Source of the DNA: Rhodosporidiobolus odoratus
Lineage: Eukaryota; Basidiomycota; Microbotryomycetes; Sporidiobolales; Sporidiobolaceae
NCBI GenBank assembly: GCA_034387635.1
Contig: JAOANU010000007.1
Span: 1,116,001 to 1,180,000 of the forward strand
DNA: 64,000 nucleotides
Reading direction: 5' to 3'
The position numbers and the translations under genes are program-made. Below the pieces are notes generated by a model. It made no database searches. It saw only the letters and a program-made list of their open reading frames with translations, and was not told the origin of the DNA. Shown here piece by piece: positions 42,110 to 52,046 of the stretch. How positions within the stretch are numbered: position 1 is the first letter of the stretch; each line of letters opens with the position of its first letter.

Positions 42110-43166
42110 CTACTTGAACACCCGAGGCTTTCCTAATGACTGCAGCCCAGCGGTTGTCCAGCGCTCTTTCGTCCGGGCAGTGTCGATAAGGCGATCATAA
42201 TACTGCATAGGGCGAATCTCGGTCCGATCAGTATACTGCAACCGAACAGGGAAGACGAGGGAGAGCAGCAAAAGTTTACCTGTTCATTTTCGTGTCTATG
42301 TTCGGTCTCTTCCAAATAAGCCATTTGACCTTTGGCAGCTTTGATGAGCTGATTGAGAATGGGCTACAGGGGAACAGATTCAGGTTGAGGCTGAAAATGA
42401 ACAGGTCAGACTCGTGTGAAAGTTACGCACCAGCTTGCCTGGCATGTACCCTTGAGCGCCTCCAACGCTTGAAAGGTCTGCCAGGGTTCGATAGAGGCAA
42501 ACCCGGAACAGCTGCACGTTGGGTTCTCCGTTCTGCTTGCAAACTTTGTCCAGGGTGTCTTGAGGCAAGTAATTCGGGTCAAAGCGATTCGCAATCTGCA
42601 TAATGCTGGCTCTATAGACGCTCGCTTTGTGGTAGACCTGCGGTGCGCACAGTAGGAGGAAAGTCGGCAAAGATTGGATTGTCAGTGGCCTTGAGCTACA
42701 CTGGGTGCCAAGCATAGCAACGTACAATCGAGTCAAGGGAAGTTCCTGCTGGTGCAAAGTGAAAGTGCTTGTTGAGTTCTGTCAGGCTGAGCTGCGAGAC
42801 AGCGTGTCAGCCGCACAGAAGCTGATGAGACAGGATGGGTCAACGTTGGCTTACCAGCTCAGAATGCTTCCCTTGGGCGGCCTCTTCCAGTATGTAGAAG
42901 AAGAACATGAAGAGGTTTTCTTGATCCTTCTCCGACATGGCGTACCACCAATACTTGTCGCAAAAGTAAAGAGTGTATGTTTCCGTCACCTTCTCGAGAG
43001 CCTTCCGACGCTTGGATGCCTCCAGACGGGGGCTTAGGAAGGCATCCATTAAGGCTCCCAGCAGGAGACGAAAGGACGCCAGTGGGACAGGTAAGGGCGG
43101 GGTGGGCGGGGGCGTTCGTCGGACGGGCTGGAATGGCGTATTGGATGGTGCCAAAGTGTAGTCCAT
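42110..43166 (-). CDS. Unknown protein, paralogue 1 of a tandem pair
   Basis: Not recognised. Five exons (3' to 5'): 42110-42235, 42280-42363, 42431-42637, 42726-42791, 42855-43166, giving 264 aa in frame. A Pro-rich start (MDYTLAPSNTPFQPVRRTPP) precedes a helical core: SKRRKALEKVTETYTLYFCD, KYWWYAMSEKDQENLFMFFF, LTELNKHFHFAPAGTSLDSI, YHKASVYRASIMQIANRFDP. A later helix is PILNQLIKAAKGQMAYLEET, then YYDRLIDTARTKERW and the end SLGKPRVFK. No signal peptide or membrane span is clear. It is related to the next gene by order of motifs (WWYA, HKA, Q-rich helix, YY, PRV end). An in-frame upstream ATG lies at 43193. The last intron (44 nt) is the shortest and least certain. Confidence 0.65.
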
Positions 43167-43938
43167 GGCAGTGATGATGCTAAGGCGCGACACAGCTTGC
43201 AGAAGAGAGGAGCGGTAGGTACAGCGTAGAGGAGCGCGACGCCCGTCAGCAGCGGCTCCGCGGACGCCTCTAGGAGATCGAGAATATCCTTGCGGCCATG
43301 GAGTCGACGCGAGGTCGACGCGGAGCGTGGACGGAGAGGAGCAGAAAGCGTTGCCGGGTCAAGCGGTCACAGGCGCAATTTTACCCGGCGGGCTGTGCAA
43401 GGACAGCAAATGTGGTTTCGCGCTGTCAGGCGGTACCTCCGGGTAGGGCATACATAGCAGATCTGCTAGTCAAGCATTACAGCGGGTGTACAGCCAGCGC
43501 AACAAAGAATAACACACTGGCGGGACGCACAAGCTGTATCTGTCAGAGGCTCAGTGTTTTCCACCACACTGTTGTCAGGCGACACTGTTCCCTTATGGTG
43601 AAGACGGGTTAGTCAGCTCGACTCACTGGCCACCTGCACATCTATGTAATCGTGACCAGCAGGGAGACTCAGCGAACAGGTCAGACCGTCTCATGCGGGT
43701 GTGCATGGGCCAGCAACGCCAGCGTCTTTCTGTTCAGAGACACGAGGTCATTGCCGACGGTACATACTCTTGAAGCTGCGCCAGTCTGGTAGCGGCTGAT
43801 ACAAGGTGTCATCGCTGAACGCACTCTTTCTCTGTCAGAACTGCCCAAATTGAGAAGGTCAACTTGGGAGGACTCGTGTATTGCTCCAATGCAAGGTCTG
43901 TGATCTACTGCTCGTGGTCCTTAAACAGTTTCGAGAGT
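43167..43938. other. Intergenic spacer between paralogues
   Basis: About 770 bp holding the promoter of paralogue 1 and the 3' end of paralogue 2. CpG is moderately common. No other gene is seen. Confidence 0.45.
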
Positions 43939-44886
43939 CTACTGAAGCACCCTCGGTGTCCCGATAGGGGCTAGAGAGCTAGAAGACGCCGGGACCTTTG
44001 AGGTTCTGGTTCCGGCCTCCGCAACCTTTTCTTCATAGTACTTGGACCAGCACAACTATGAGGCAGTCTTGGGGTGGACCTCGATAGAGACTGTGGGAAA
44101 AGAACAGATGGCTTTGGACCTGTCTCCGTTCCCGGCATGCTCCTTGGCTTGCTTGATGGCCGACTTGACAAGTTGCTGAGTCTGGGGCTGTTGGTCCTCA
44201 CGCAGAAGAGTCAGTACCCGTAGGCAGGCAATCAAGAGGTGTAAGATGGGCTACGCACAAGCTGGTCCGGCGTAACAGGTTCGCCATGTCTAAGTTTGGT
44301 ACTGATAATCTCATCCTTGTCCAGCAAGCTCTGGTACAGGTACACCAGGCAAGGGAGGTGATGAGCCTTGTGCAACAACTTGAGGTACTCCTGAGATAAG
44401 CGGCTGATCTGATGCAAAGTGTAGCTCGGTATGGAGCTGCGAAAGACTAGGCTGCAGAGTATGCACAGGTGTTAATCGTTGTCCTGATCCGAATTGCAAA
44501 TGAAGGAGAGACAACTGACAACGTTAACCTCACCATGCACCCGTAGCTTCTAAAGCTGTTCCAGCGGTGTGCGGAACGATTCCGATTTTTGCCCCCTGTG
44601 TCAAAGCATACCACCAGGCACTCCGGATGAAGTAGTTGATGCACTGTTGGCAAACGCGGTACAAAGCCTCGCGTATATGGACTGTGCCGCCTCGAGCGGT
44701 GTTAAGCAAGGTTTGGAAGGCATCCAGCAAGACCGGCTGTGGCCACTCGACGCTCGGGGAGGGCGATGGGGTGTTGACGCTGACAGTGGGGGAGAGGTAC
44801 GAACGGCTACCGGGAGATGGTGAGAGGGGTGAACGCGATGCGGCCCTCAGCAGCATCTGAAAAGGGCTTAGATCCAAGTTGCTCAT
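43939..44886 (-). CDS. Unknown protein, paralogue 2 of a tandem pair
   Basis: Not recognised, but similar in layout to the gene at 42.1-43.2 kb. A Ser/Pro-rich start (MSNLDLSPFQMLLRAASRSP) leads to LLDAFQTLLNTARGGTVHIR, EALYRVCQQCINYF, AWWYALTQGAKIG (WWYA as in paralogue 1), LSQEYLKLLHKAHHLPCLVY, then TPDQL, QQLVKSAIKQAKEHA, YYEEKVAEAGTRTSK and the end APIGTPRVLQ. Exons: 44534-44886, 44259-44451, about 44120-44196, and a last exon ending at 43939. The final junction is not resolved: the best last-exon frame needs a phase-0 donor, but the visible donor (GTCCAA) is phase 2. A frameshift or mis-chosen site is possible, so this copy may be damaged. A copia element sits 79 bp upstream of its start codon. 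Confidence 0.5.
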
Positions 44887-44965
44887 TCAGGATGCCAGGT
44901 GGAGAGGGAGAAGAACGAGCAAGAGAAGGAGACGAAGATACCAGAGCTTGATACGCCCTCGCAAG

Positions 44966-45203
44966 TGATGAGTGTGGAGGAGTTGAGAGAGGAAAAGGGA
45001 GGAGGAGCTGGAGAAGGAGACGATGGAGTCGGTGTGCTTGACTGTTACCCTTCGTGATTACTTCCTACCCTTTCCTATCGTCTTTGATATAGTTTCTTTT
45101 TGTCCCCCTGATGTGTTCCTTCGTTGGAGACGAGCTGTTGCTTCTTTTCTTTTCTTTTCTCTTCAGTTCCGTTTCCTCGTTTGAAGCGTCTCGTATCTCT
45201 ACA
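44966..45203 (+). repeat. 5' LTR of the copia element
   Basis: A 238-bp direct repeat beginning TGATGAGTGTGGAGG and ending TATCTCTACA. It differs from the 3' LTR by A versus C in GTTGAGAG and T versus C in CCCTGATG. It contains a T-rich TTCTTTTCTTTTCTTTTC stretch near its end. Confidence 0.97.
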
Positions 45204-45435
45204 AGCGATTCGCAGTCAGACCGCCTTCGCAACCGAATACAAAGGCGCGCTACAGGTCGGAACCACTCGCTACCGGCTAAGGCAAGGCTTGAGAGGCATC
45301 TATACGACCCTCTAGACCTACCACTCGACCGGCGCTCGCTCTCTCCCAGTGGCTGGACCACTCCTCACTTCTTCTTTGTCCATCGACCTTCCTCAACAAC
45401 CAACCCATTCACATCACCACTGCTCCCTTTTCGTC

Positions 45436-48400
45436 ATGAATTCTTCCGACGCCATTGCATACGCCTACCTGAAGAGCGGCGATGCCCTTGAGGCCGGAGG
45501 AGGGAATTGGAAAGGGTTTAAGGTTATGATGGAACAGGCTTTCGATCTTGCCGAGGTGTTCGAGCTTATCAAGGGCGAAGAGACGCGCCCCGCCGATGGC
45601 CACGCCACTCTTCCTGCTTGGCGTACCAAGGAACGTCGTGCTCGCGCTCTTCTACTCTCTAAACTCCCTACCGACGAGCTTGCCCAGATCACCGGTCTCT
45701 CTGCCCCCGAGTCTTGGGCTTTCTCCTCGGCAAGTACGAACTCAAGACGAAGAATGTCTACAAGACTATTCTCGCCTCCCTTAACCACATCACCGCCCGT
45801 AACAACTCCGAAATTCCCAACTTCCTTCAACTCCACGAAACCCTCCTAGCCAACGCAAGGAAGTCGCAGTTCCCTCTCGTTGCCGACGCTCCCGCTCTCG
45901 CCGACGATGCAGCTAAGGAACGGATCCAGGCCCTTCACATGTGCTACTCGGACCGCATCCTCGCTCATCTCCCCGAAACGACGGAATGGAAGACGTTCTC
46001 TCAGATCTACGACACCGACGACACCTCATCTCATGCGCCAAAGGACGTCCTTGACCATATCCGCGCTCATTATACCGCCGGACAAGCCCGCAGTACCAAC
46101 TCGGCGCAGAACGCTCTTCTCGGCACAACTTCCACTTCTACCTCCGGTACCGCTCTCGCTTCCACATCCGCGTCCTCCTCTTCGCCTTCGGCGCCCAAGT
46201 GTTCGTTCTGCAACATCAAGAACCCGAGGCACAACGCGGACAAGTGTTGGAGCAACCCTTCGAACCCGGAGAACAAGCTAGGAGGGAAAGGAGGAAAAGG
46301 GTCGGGAAAGGGAAAGGTGAAGAAAGGAGGAGCTAAAGCTGCTGCTGCGGCGACGTCGACTGGCGAGGAGAGCGACGACGCGTCGGAGTCGGTGATGCAC
46401 CTTACTATTGCCGCCACTACTCTCGACCGCGCATCCTTCTCGCACGACCCCGATGGATTCTACCTTGATTCCTGCGCCACTCGCTCTATCGCCCATTCCC
46501 GTTCCTCCTTCTTGACCTACACCGCTAAGAAGGAGGTCATCACCACCGCCAACGGCTCGGGAATGACGGCAGTTGGAAAGGGCGACGTCGAGCTTGCCTG
46601 TAAGGTCGGGAACCAGGTTGAGAAGGTCATCTTAAAAGGGGTTCTTCACGTTCCCTCTTCCGCCTTCAACCTCGTTTCCCTCCCTCGCTGCCTTAAGGCT
46701 GGCGCTAAGGCAAACTTCAAAGCCGACTTGTCGTTCTCCGTCGACCTTGGCGGTAAGACCATCTTCACCGGGGCGAAACACGAGTATTCTCTCCCTAAAA
46801 TCTCTCTCGCCAATACTTCTCCCGTCGCCAATGCTCTTCTCCCCTCTTCAGCCGGCCGCCTCGACCTCGTCGAAAGGTATCACCTCATCTACGGTCACCC
46901 CGGCAAGAACGCCATGAGAAACCTCCTCAAGGTCGGCGCCATGAGCGGCTTCTCTACTGCCGACCTCGACGCGTTTTTCGAGAAGAGTTGTCCCGCGTGT
47001 AGGATGGGCAAGTCGACTCGCCTTCCCTTCCCGGTCTCCATCTCTAAGGCCAAACTCCCCTTCGAGTCCCTTCACGCCGACCTCGCCGGCCCGTTCCGCT
47101 TCGAAAGCTGGAGCGGGTGCAAGTACTTTCTCATCATCGTAGACGAGGCTAGCGGCTACGTCGCCGTTGAGCCGATGAAGGATAAAGGCGAGACAACGGA
47201 AAAGGCTAGGACGATTTTGAGCAGGCTTAAGGTGGAGTTTAAGGAGAAGGACTTTCCTACCGCCAGGACGTTTAGGACGGACAACGGCTCCGAGTTTACC
47301 TCTTCCTCCTTCGCCTCTCTCCTCTCGAGCGAAGGATTCTCTCACCAGCGCAGCGTTCCATACACGCCTCAGCAAAACGGACGCGCCGAGCGTTTCGTCA
47401 GGACCATGAAGGAGAAAATCACGACACTTCTCATCTCCTCTGGTCTCAGTCGTCGCTGGTGGGCAGAAACTGCTTATTATGCCGAGTTCGTCCTTAACGC
47501 CACTCCCTACGTTCCCAACAACGGCGAAACTCCTTTCCACTTCATCCATAATACCGAAAACTCTTTCTTCCATTCTAAAACTCCCGCCTTCGGCCAACAA
47601 GTTTGGGTCAACAACCCGAACGCCTCTACCTTTGAGGATAAGGCCATCGAGTGCTACTTCCTCGGTGTCGGCGCTGGAAGGGGAGTGAAAGGGTTTCGGA
47701 TTCAGCCGGTTGGAGCTAAGGGAGGAGCGGAAGTAAGGTGGGCGAAGGATGTGTATTTTGAGAAGGGAGATATAAAGAAGCAGGTGGAGAAGAATGTGGA
47801 TGACGACGAGGACTTCTTCCTGTGGGGCGATGAGAATCTCGAGGATCTTCTTCCGACACCCGAGCAGGAGCCTTCGGCCTCTCCGCCCACTCCGTCTGGA
47901 TCTTCCTCCCCTTCGCCGTCCGACAATGTTCCTCAGCCACCAAAGGAGTTCTCAGAGCATGAGCTCGGGAGTAAGTGGGGAGCCGATGGCGGGAAGAGAG
48001 TAAGGAAGCCTACCAAGAAGGCGGCCTCGATCGCTCTCCTCACCGCTTTTGACGACGCGAACGAGGACGACGACGAGGGTGTAGTCCTTGCGTACCGTAA
48101 CGGAGCCGTCGACAACGACGACGACCAACTCGTTCTTCTTTCCCGTGCCGACTCGAAGAAACTCGATTTTGACGGTCGTCCTCCTCCTACGCTTCCCGCC
48201 TCAGTTGAAGAAGCCCTCTCCGGACCGTACTCTCCTGAATGGCACGCCGGCATGAAGGGTGAAGTCGGCGGCTACTCTTCTCACGGCGCCTGGGCTCTCG
48301 TTCCCTTCACTCCCGGCATGAATCTCCTTGGCTGCCGTTGGCATCTTACCATCCGCGAAGACGGAGGAGGGATTCCCACCGAGCTTAAGAGCCGTCTCGT

Positions 48401-49790
48401 CATCCAGGGCGTGAAAACCCTTCCCTTCCTTTCCCAGTACGGACCCAGTTATACACCTCTTCCTAATTGGGGCGTAGTCTCCTTCTTCTTCGTTATCGTT
48501 GTCGAAAACGGCTACATCGTCTACTGCACCGACTTCAAGAAGGGCTACCTCTGCGCCAACGTCGCCGAAGGGGACGACCCAATCTACGTTAAACAGCCTC
48601 CCGGCTTCGAAGTCAAAGGAAAGGAAGATTGGGTTTACCGTCTCGACCGCGCTGCTTATGGCGTTCCTCAATCTGGTCGCGCTCTTCACCTTCGCGTCAA
48701 GGCGTGGATGTCGGAGATCTCTTTCGTCGCAGTCTCAGATGAGGTCACACTTTATGTTGGGAAGAAGGATGGGAAGAATGTTGTTTTCCTCATCTACGTC
48801 GATGATGGTCTTGCTGCCGGACAAGAAGGCATCGTTGAGCTTTTTCTCGCCGATCTTACCAAAGAATTCGACGTCTCCGTCCGCGGCACCCTCGACGACA
48901 GCACCTTCCTTGGTCGCGAGATTCACCACGACCGTATCAACAAGACCATTACCGTTCTCGTCGAGTCCCACATCTCTCGCGCTCTCGAAGCCGCCGGCAT
49001 GCAGAGCTGCAAGGTTCTTCACCTCCCCATTCAGCCCGGCGTCGACTATCTCTCGTGGACTGGTGAGGCGGTTCGTAAAACCGAGTACCTTTCTCTCGTC
49101 GGCCGTCTTCTCTTCATCTCCCATACTCGCCCGGACATTCAGTACGCAGTCAACATCGCCACTCGCTTCTCCTCTAACCCCGGGCCGGCTCATTGGTCTC
49201 TCATCCATCGCATCCTCGCTTACCTTTCCGGAACGAAGAAGGTCGGCTTGCAGATTAAGGCCTCTAAGTCGGGCAACGCTTTTGAGGAGGGGCTCAAGGT
49301 CTACGTTGACAGTGACTTTGCTGGAGACCCGGACTCGAGGAAGAGTACTTCGGGAGGCGTCGTGCAGCTTGGCGACTCGACCATCTCTACCTTTTCTCGT
49401 CGTCAACCCATCGTATCTACCTCCACCTATCGCGCCAAACTCTATGCCATTTCTACCTCTCTTACTCAGCTCGAGATCCATTCCTCTCTTCTTTCCTCCT
49501 ACATCGGGATCAACAACTCCCCTCTTCTCATCCTTAATGACAACCTTTCCGCCGTCGACAAAGTCAACTCTCCAACCTTCTCCGAACAAGCGAAGCACCT
49601 AGACGTAAAGGTGAAGTATGTTAGGGAGCAGATTGAGAAAGGATTTGTGGAGTTGCGTTGGATTCCGGGAGCTCAGAACTTGGCGGACCTTCTCACAAAG
49701 CCTCTCCCGGCCAAGCGTGCGAAGGAGTTAGGGGAAAAGTTGGGGTTGGTTGGTTGGCCGAGTGGAAAGGAGAAGTGGGGTAGTCGTTGA
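45436..49790 (+). CDS. copia Gag-Pol polyprotein with a frameshift in gag
   Basis: Gag starts at 45436 (MNSSDAIAYAYLKSGDALEA) and continues to LPTDELAQITGLSAPES. The Gag homology then carries on in the -1 frame from about 45714 (LGFLLGKYELKTKNVYKT), so one base is missing or a -1 shift is used, plausibly at the C5 run 45704-45708. In the long 1,358-codon frame (residue 1 at 45714): zinc knuckle CSFCNIKNPRHNADKC about 163-178; protease LDSCATRSIAH about 250; integrase HHCC HLIYGHPGKNAM about 390 and CPAC about 426; DDE residues in HADLAGPF about 453, RTDNGSEF about 521 and NGRAERF about 557; reverse transcriptase CTDFKKGYL about 938 and IYVDDGL about 1027; RNase H VYVDSDFAGDPDSRKSTSG about 1196. 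The protease triad reads DSC where copia families have DSG/DTG. Confidence 0.92.
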
Positions 49791-49797
49791 GGAGGAG

Positions 49798-50035
49798 TGA
49801 TGAGTGTGGAGGAGTTGCGAGAGGAAAAGGGAGGAGGAGCTGGAGAAGGAGACGATGGAGTCGGTGTGCTTGACTGTTACCCTTCGTGATTACTTCCTAC
49901 CCTTTCCTATCGTCTTTGATATAGTTTCTTTTTGTCCCCCTGACGTGTTCCTTCGTTGGAGACGAGCTGTTGCTTCTTTTCTTTTCTTTTCTCTTCAGTT
50001 CCGTTTCCTCGTTTGAAGCGTCTCGTATCTCTACA
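49798..50035 (+). repeat. 3' LTR of the copia element
   Basis: A 238-bp repeat matching the 5' LTR except for about two substitutions, followed directly by the target-site copy GCAAG. Confidence 0.97.
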
Positions 50036-50328
50036 GCAAGACTCCGCGGGAAGTCCTTGCAGATGCTTGGGCTCATGTAAGCTTGGCTGTGAAGGCTGGA
50101 GAAAAGAAAAGAAAAGAAAAGAAAGAAAAGATAAGAAAAAGTTGTCAAGCGGTTTGCCTTCGAATAGCGGTCCGAGTGCGCAGGGAGGTTGCAGGGAGGC
50201 ATGAGCGAGGGAGCGTAGCTCGATCAGCTGTGGTGACGAGCTGTGAAGCCGCAAGTGACAGTGAGCAGGCACCAATCAAAGCCGGAGAACCAGTTTGGTC
50301 AAACCCTGTCGAATCGCTTCCAATGCAC

Positions 50329-51735
50329 CTACGCCTTCCTCCTCCTCTTACCCCTAGCACTCTGATCTTCCTCCTCCTCGTCTCCCTGTCCTCCCTCCTC
50401 CACATCCTCCTTTCCCTTCTGCCCGCCCGCCGATGCTTTCTCCTTGCCTTTCCCCTTGGCACCCCCTTTCCTCTCCCTGACCCTCGCATCAAACCACCCC
50501 TTCCCCTCCCCCTCCTCCCACCCACCTTTCTCCCCCATGATCCGTACAGCCTCGAAGAAGTCTCGAGTCGCGGGTTGGACCGAAAGTCGACCGCGGCTCA
50601 GGAGGGTGGAGGTGGAGATTGCGGTGAGGTGGGGAGGGGTTAGGTAGGATAGTGAGGGTGGGAGGGAGTCGGGAGAGGTGGAGGGGAGGAGTTGAAGTAG
50701 GGCAAGGGGGACCAGGTGGGGGAGTTTCGAGACGAACTGCGAGAAAAGAAGGGAAGATTGGATCAAGGGGAGCGGCGGAATACGGTGAGTTCAGCAGGAA
50801 AAGGGGTGGGTCGTACCTCTACGTCTACCATGTACCATGTTGGGTTTTCTTCCTTGCTTTTTGGGTCGTAGTACCTATGAGAAGCGATTCACAAGTCAGT
50901 TGTAGGCATTCCTCCTCCGAGTCTTGTGCGAGGCGTTTGTCCGTCTCAAGCCGGAGTGAAGCTACTGTACCAGTGTGGTAGGCTGGATGCGCGAGAACCG
51001 GAGGAGAGAAGGCCGGACTTACGGGTGTTTCGGATCCCAAGCATTGCAATCCGGGTAGCCTTCCTTGCAGACCCTGGCGATGCCAGCGACGCCCGGTACC
51101 TGTGCGCGCCCCAAAATCAGCGTGGAAACTTGCGGGATCGCTCTGAAGCGAAGCAGCGCGGCACGATGAAACGTGAACCGGGAAGGACGGGTGCGCACCT
51201 TGCAGTTTGACGCGTAGAACAAGCAGAGATGACCGAGTTTCATCTGGGTCTTGAGGAAATTCTTGGCTTGGTGATTCCTGCGCGGGAGCAGAGGGGAGAA
51301 CGGCGAGGGGAGAGGCGCAACAGAGAAGGCGGCGCGGTGAGGTGAAACCAAGGGAAAAGAGCGGAACAGGCAGCAGGACGGACCGAACACCCTCCCAGGT
51401 TGTTGTCTGCGTATCAAGGCGAGTCAGTACGGCTAAAGCACTATGCACCGACAGCCAAAGGAGGGCGTGACGATCTAGGATGGAAAAGAGGGAGCAAGAG
51501 AGCTGACCTTTTTCTCCTCGAGGTCCTGGATGCTGAACTTGACGTCCACGCCCTTCTCTATTCGAGTCTCTGGTTCAGCCTGTGTAGGGGTAGTCTGACT
51601 GTCAGATGGGAAAAGATAATCCAATATTGAAGTCGGGGAAAGAGGGGAGACGAGGCAAGCTGAGCGCGCCTTGATGAGCCAGTGAGAGTAAGTCGGAGCA
51701 TCTTGTCTAGCTGGAGTAGATCGCTTCACAGGCAT
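50329..51735 (-). CDS. EVE-domain protein (thymocyte nuclear protein 1-like)
   Basis: Predicted 260-aa nuclear protein with an EVE (PUA-like) domain, a fold thought to bind modified bases. Marks: THWLIK-AEPE (SHWLIKAEPETRIEKG), DVKFSIQDLEEKK, TTTWEGVRNHQAKNFLKTQM, CLFYASNCKVPGVAGIARVC, YPDCNAWDPKHPYYDPKSK, ENPTWYMVDVEFVSKLPHLV. The C-terminus is Lys/Gly/Glu-rich with a terminal RGKRRRKA. Seven exons (3' to 5'): 50329-50736, 50817-50874, 51023-51099, 51199-51277, 51384-51406, 51508-51579, 51670-51735. Exon 3 counted from the start codon (51384-51406) is 23 nt. The first intron appears to begin GCGCGC after AAG (GC-AG type), because no GT donor preserves the WLIK-AEPE junction. Confidence 0.88.
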
Positions 51736-52046
51736 TCTGATGGAGACGAGCAGAGTTGGGGAATAGTAAGTAGACAGAAGGGAAAGATACAGGTTAATTA
51801 GATTTGATTAGATTTGCTCTAGTGTAATGAGCAATTGTAATCAGACCAGTCCAATCTGAGCTTCGCTTTTCTCAAGAGTCGCTTCTGTCGACTGTCGAAC
51901 TACGCTAGAGAGTGATTGGATTACAGGTCACCACTGCCAGACACTTTATACACGACCTGACACGGTCCATACACCACACCACGTCGTTGTCACCGTTCCC
52001 ACTTCCACTTGCCGTCCCTCATCTTCAACCTTGATCACGTTCAACC
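51736..52046. promoter_or_regulatory. Divergent promoter of the EVE gene and UTP7
   Basis: 311 bp between outward-facing start codons. It includes ATTAGATTTGATTAGATTTG (51798-51817), a short direct repeat, and a CT-rich stretch before UTP7. Shared control of a nuclear EVE protein and a ribosome-biogenesis factor would be an inference. Confidence 0.45.

Larger units (their letters stand above)
44961..50040 (+). mobile_element. Ty1/copia LTR retrotransposon, near-complete and young
   Basis: The full insertion is bounded by a perfect 5-bp target-site duplication GCAAG (44961-44965 and 50036-50040). Two 238-bp LTRs (44966-45203 and 49798-50035) start TG and end CA and differ by only about two bases. 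Internal coding follows copia order: gag, protease, integrase, reverse transcriptase, RNase H. A short purine-rich tract GAGGAGGAG (49789-49797) abuts the 3' LTR. A primer-binding site complementary to a known tRNA was not recognised after the 5' LTR. The element is co-linear with no internal deletion seen, but gag is frameshifted. Confidence 0.97.

Noticed and set aside
48499..49602. 367-codon plus frame and 287-codon minus frame (48735-49598) inside the copia pol region
   Set aside because: Shadow frames of the reverse transcriptase/RNase H coding sequence, which has clear catalytic motifs in the true frame.
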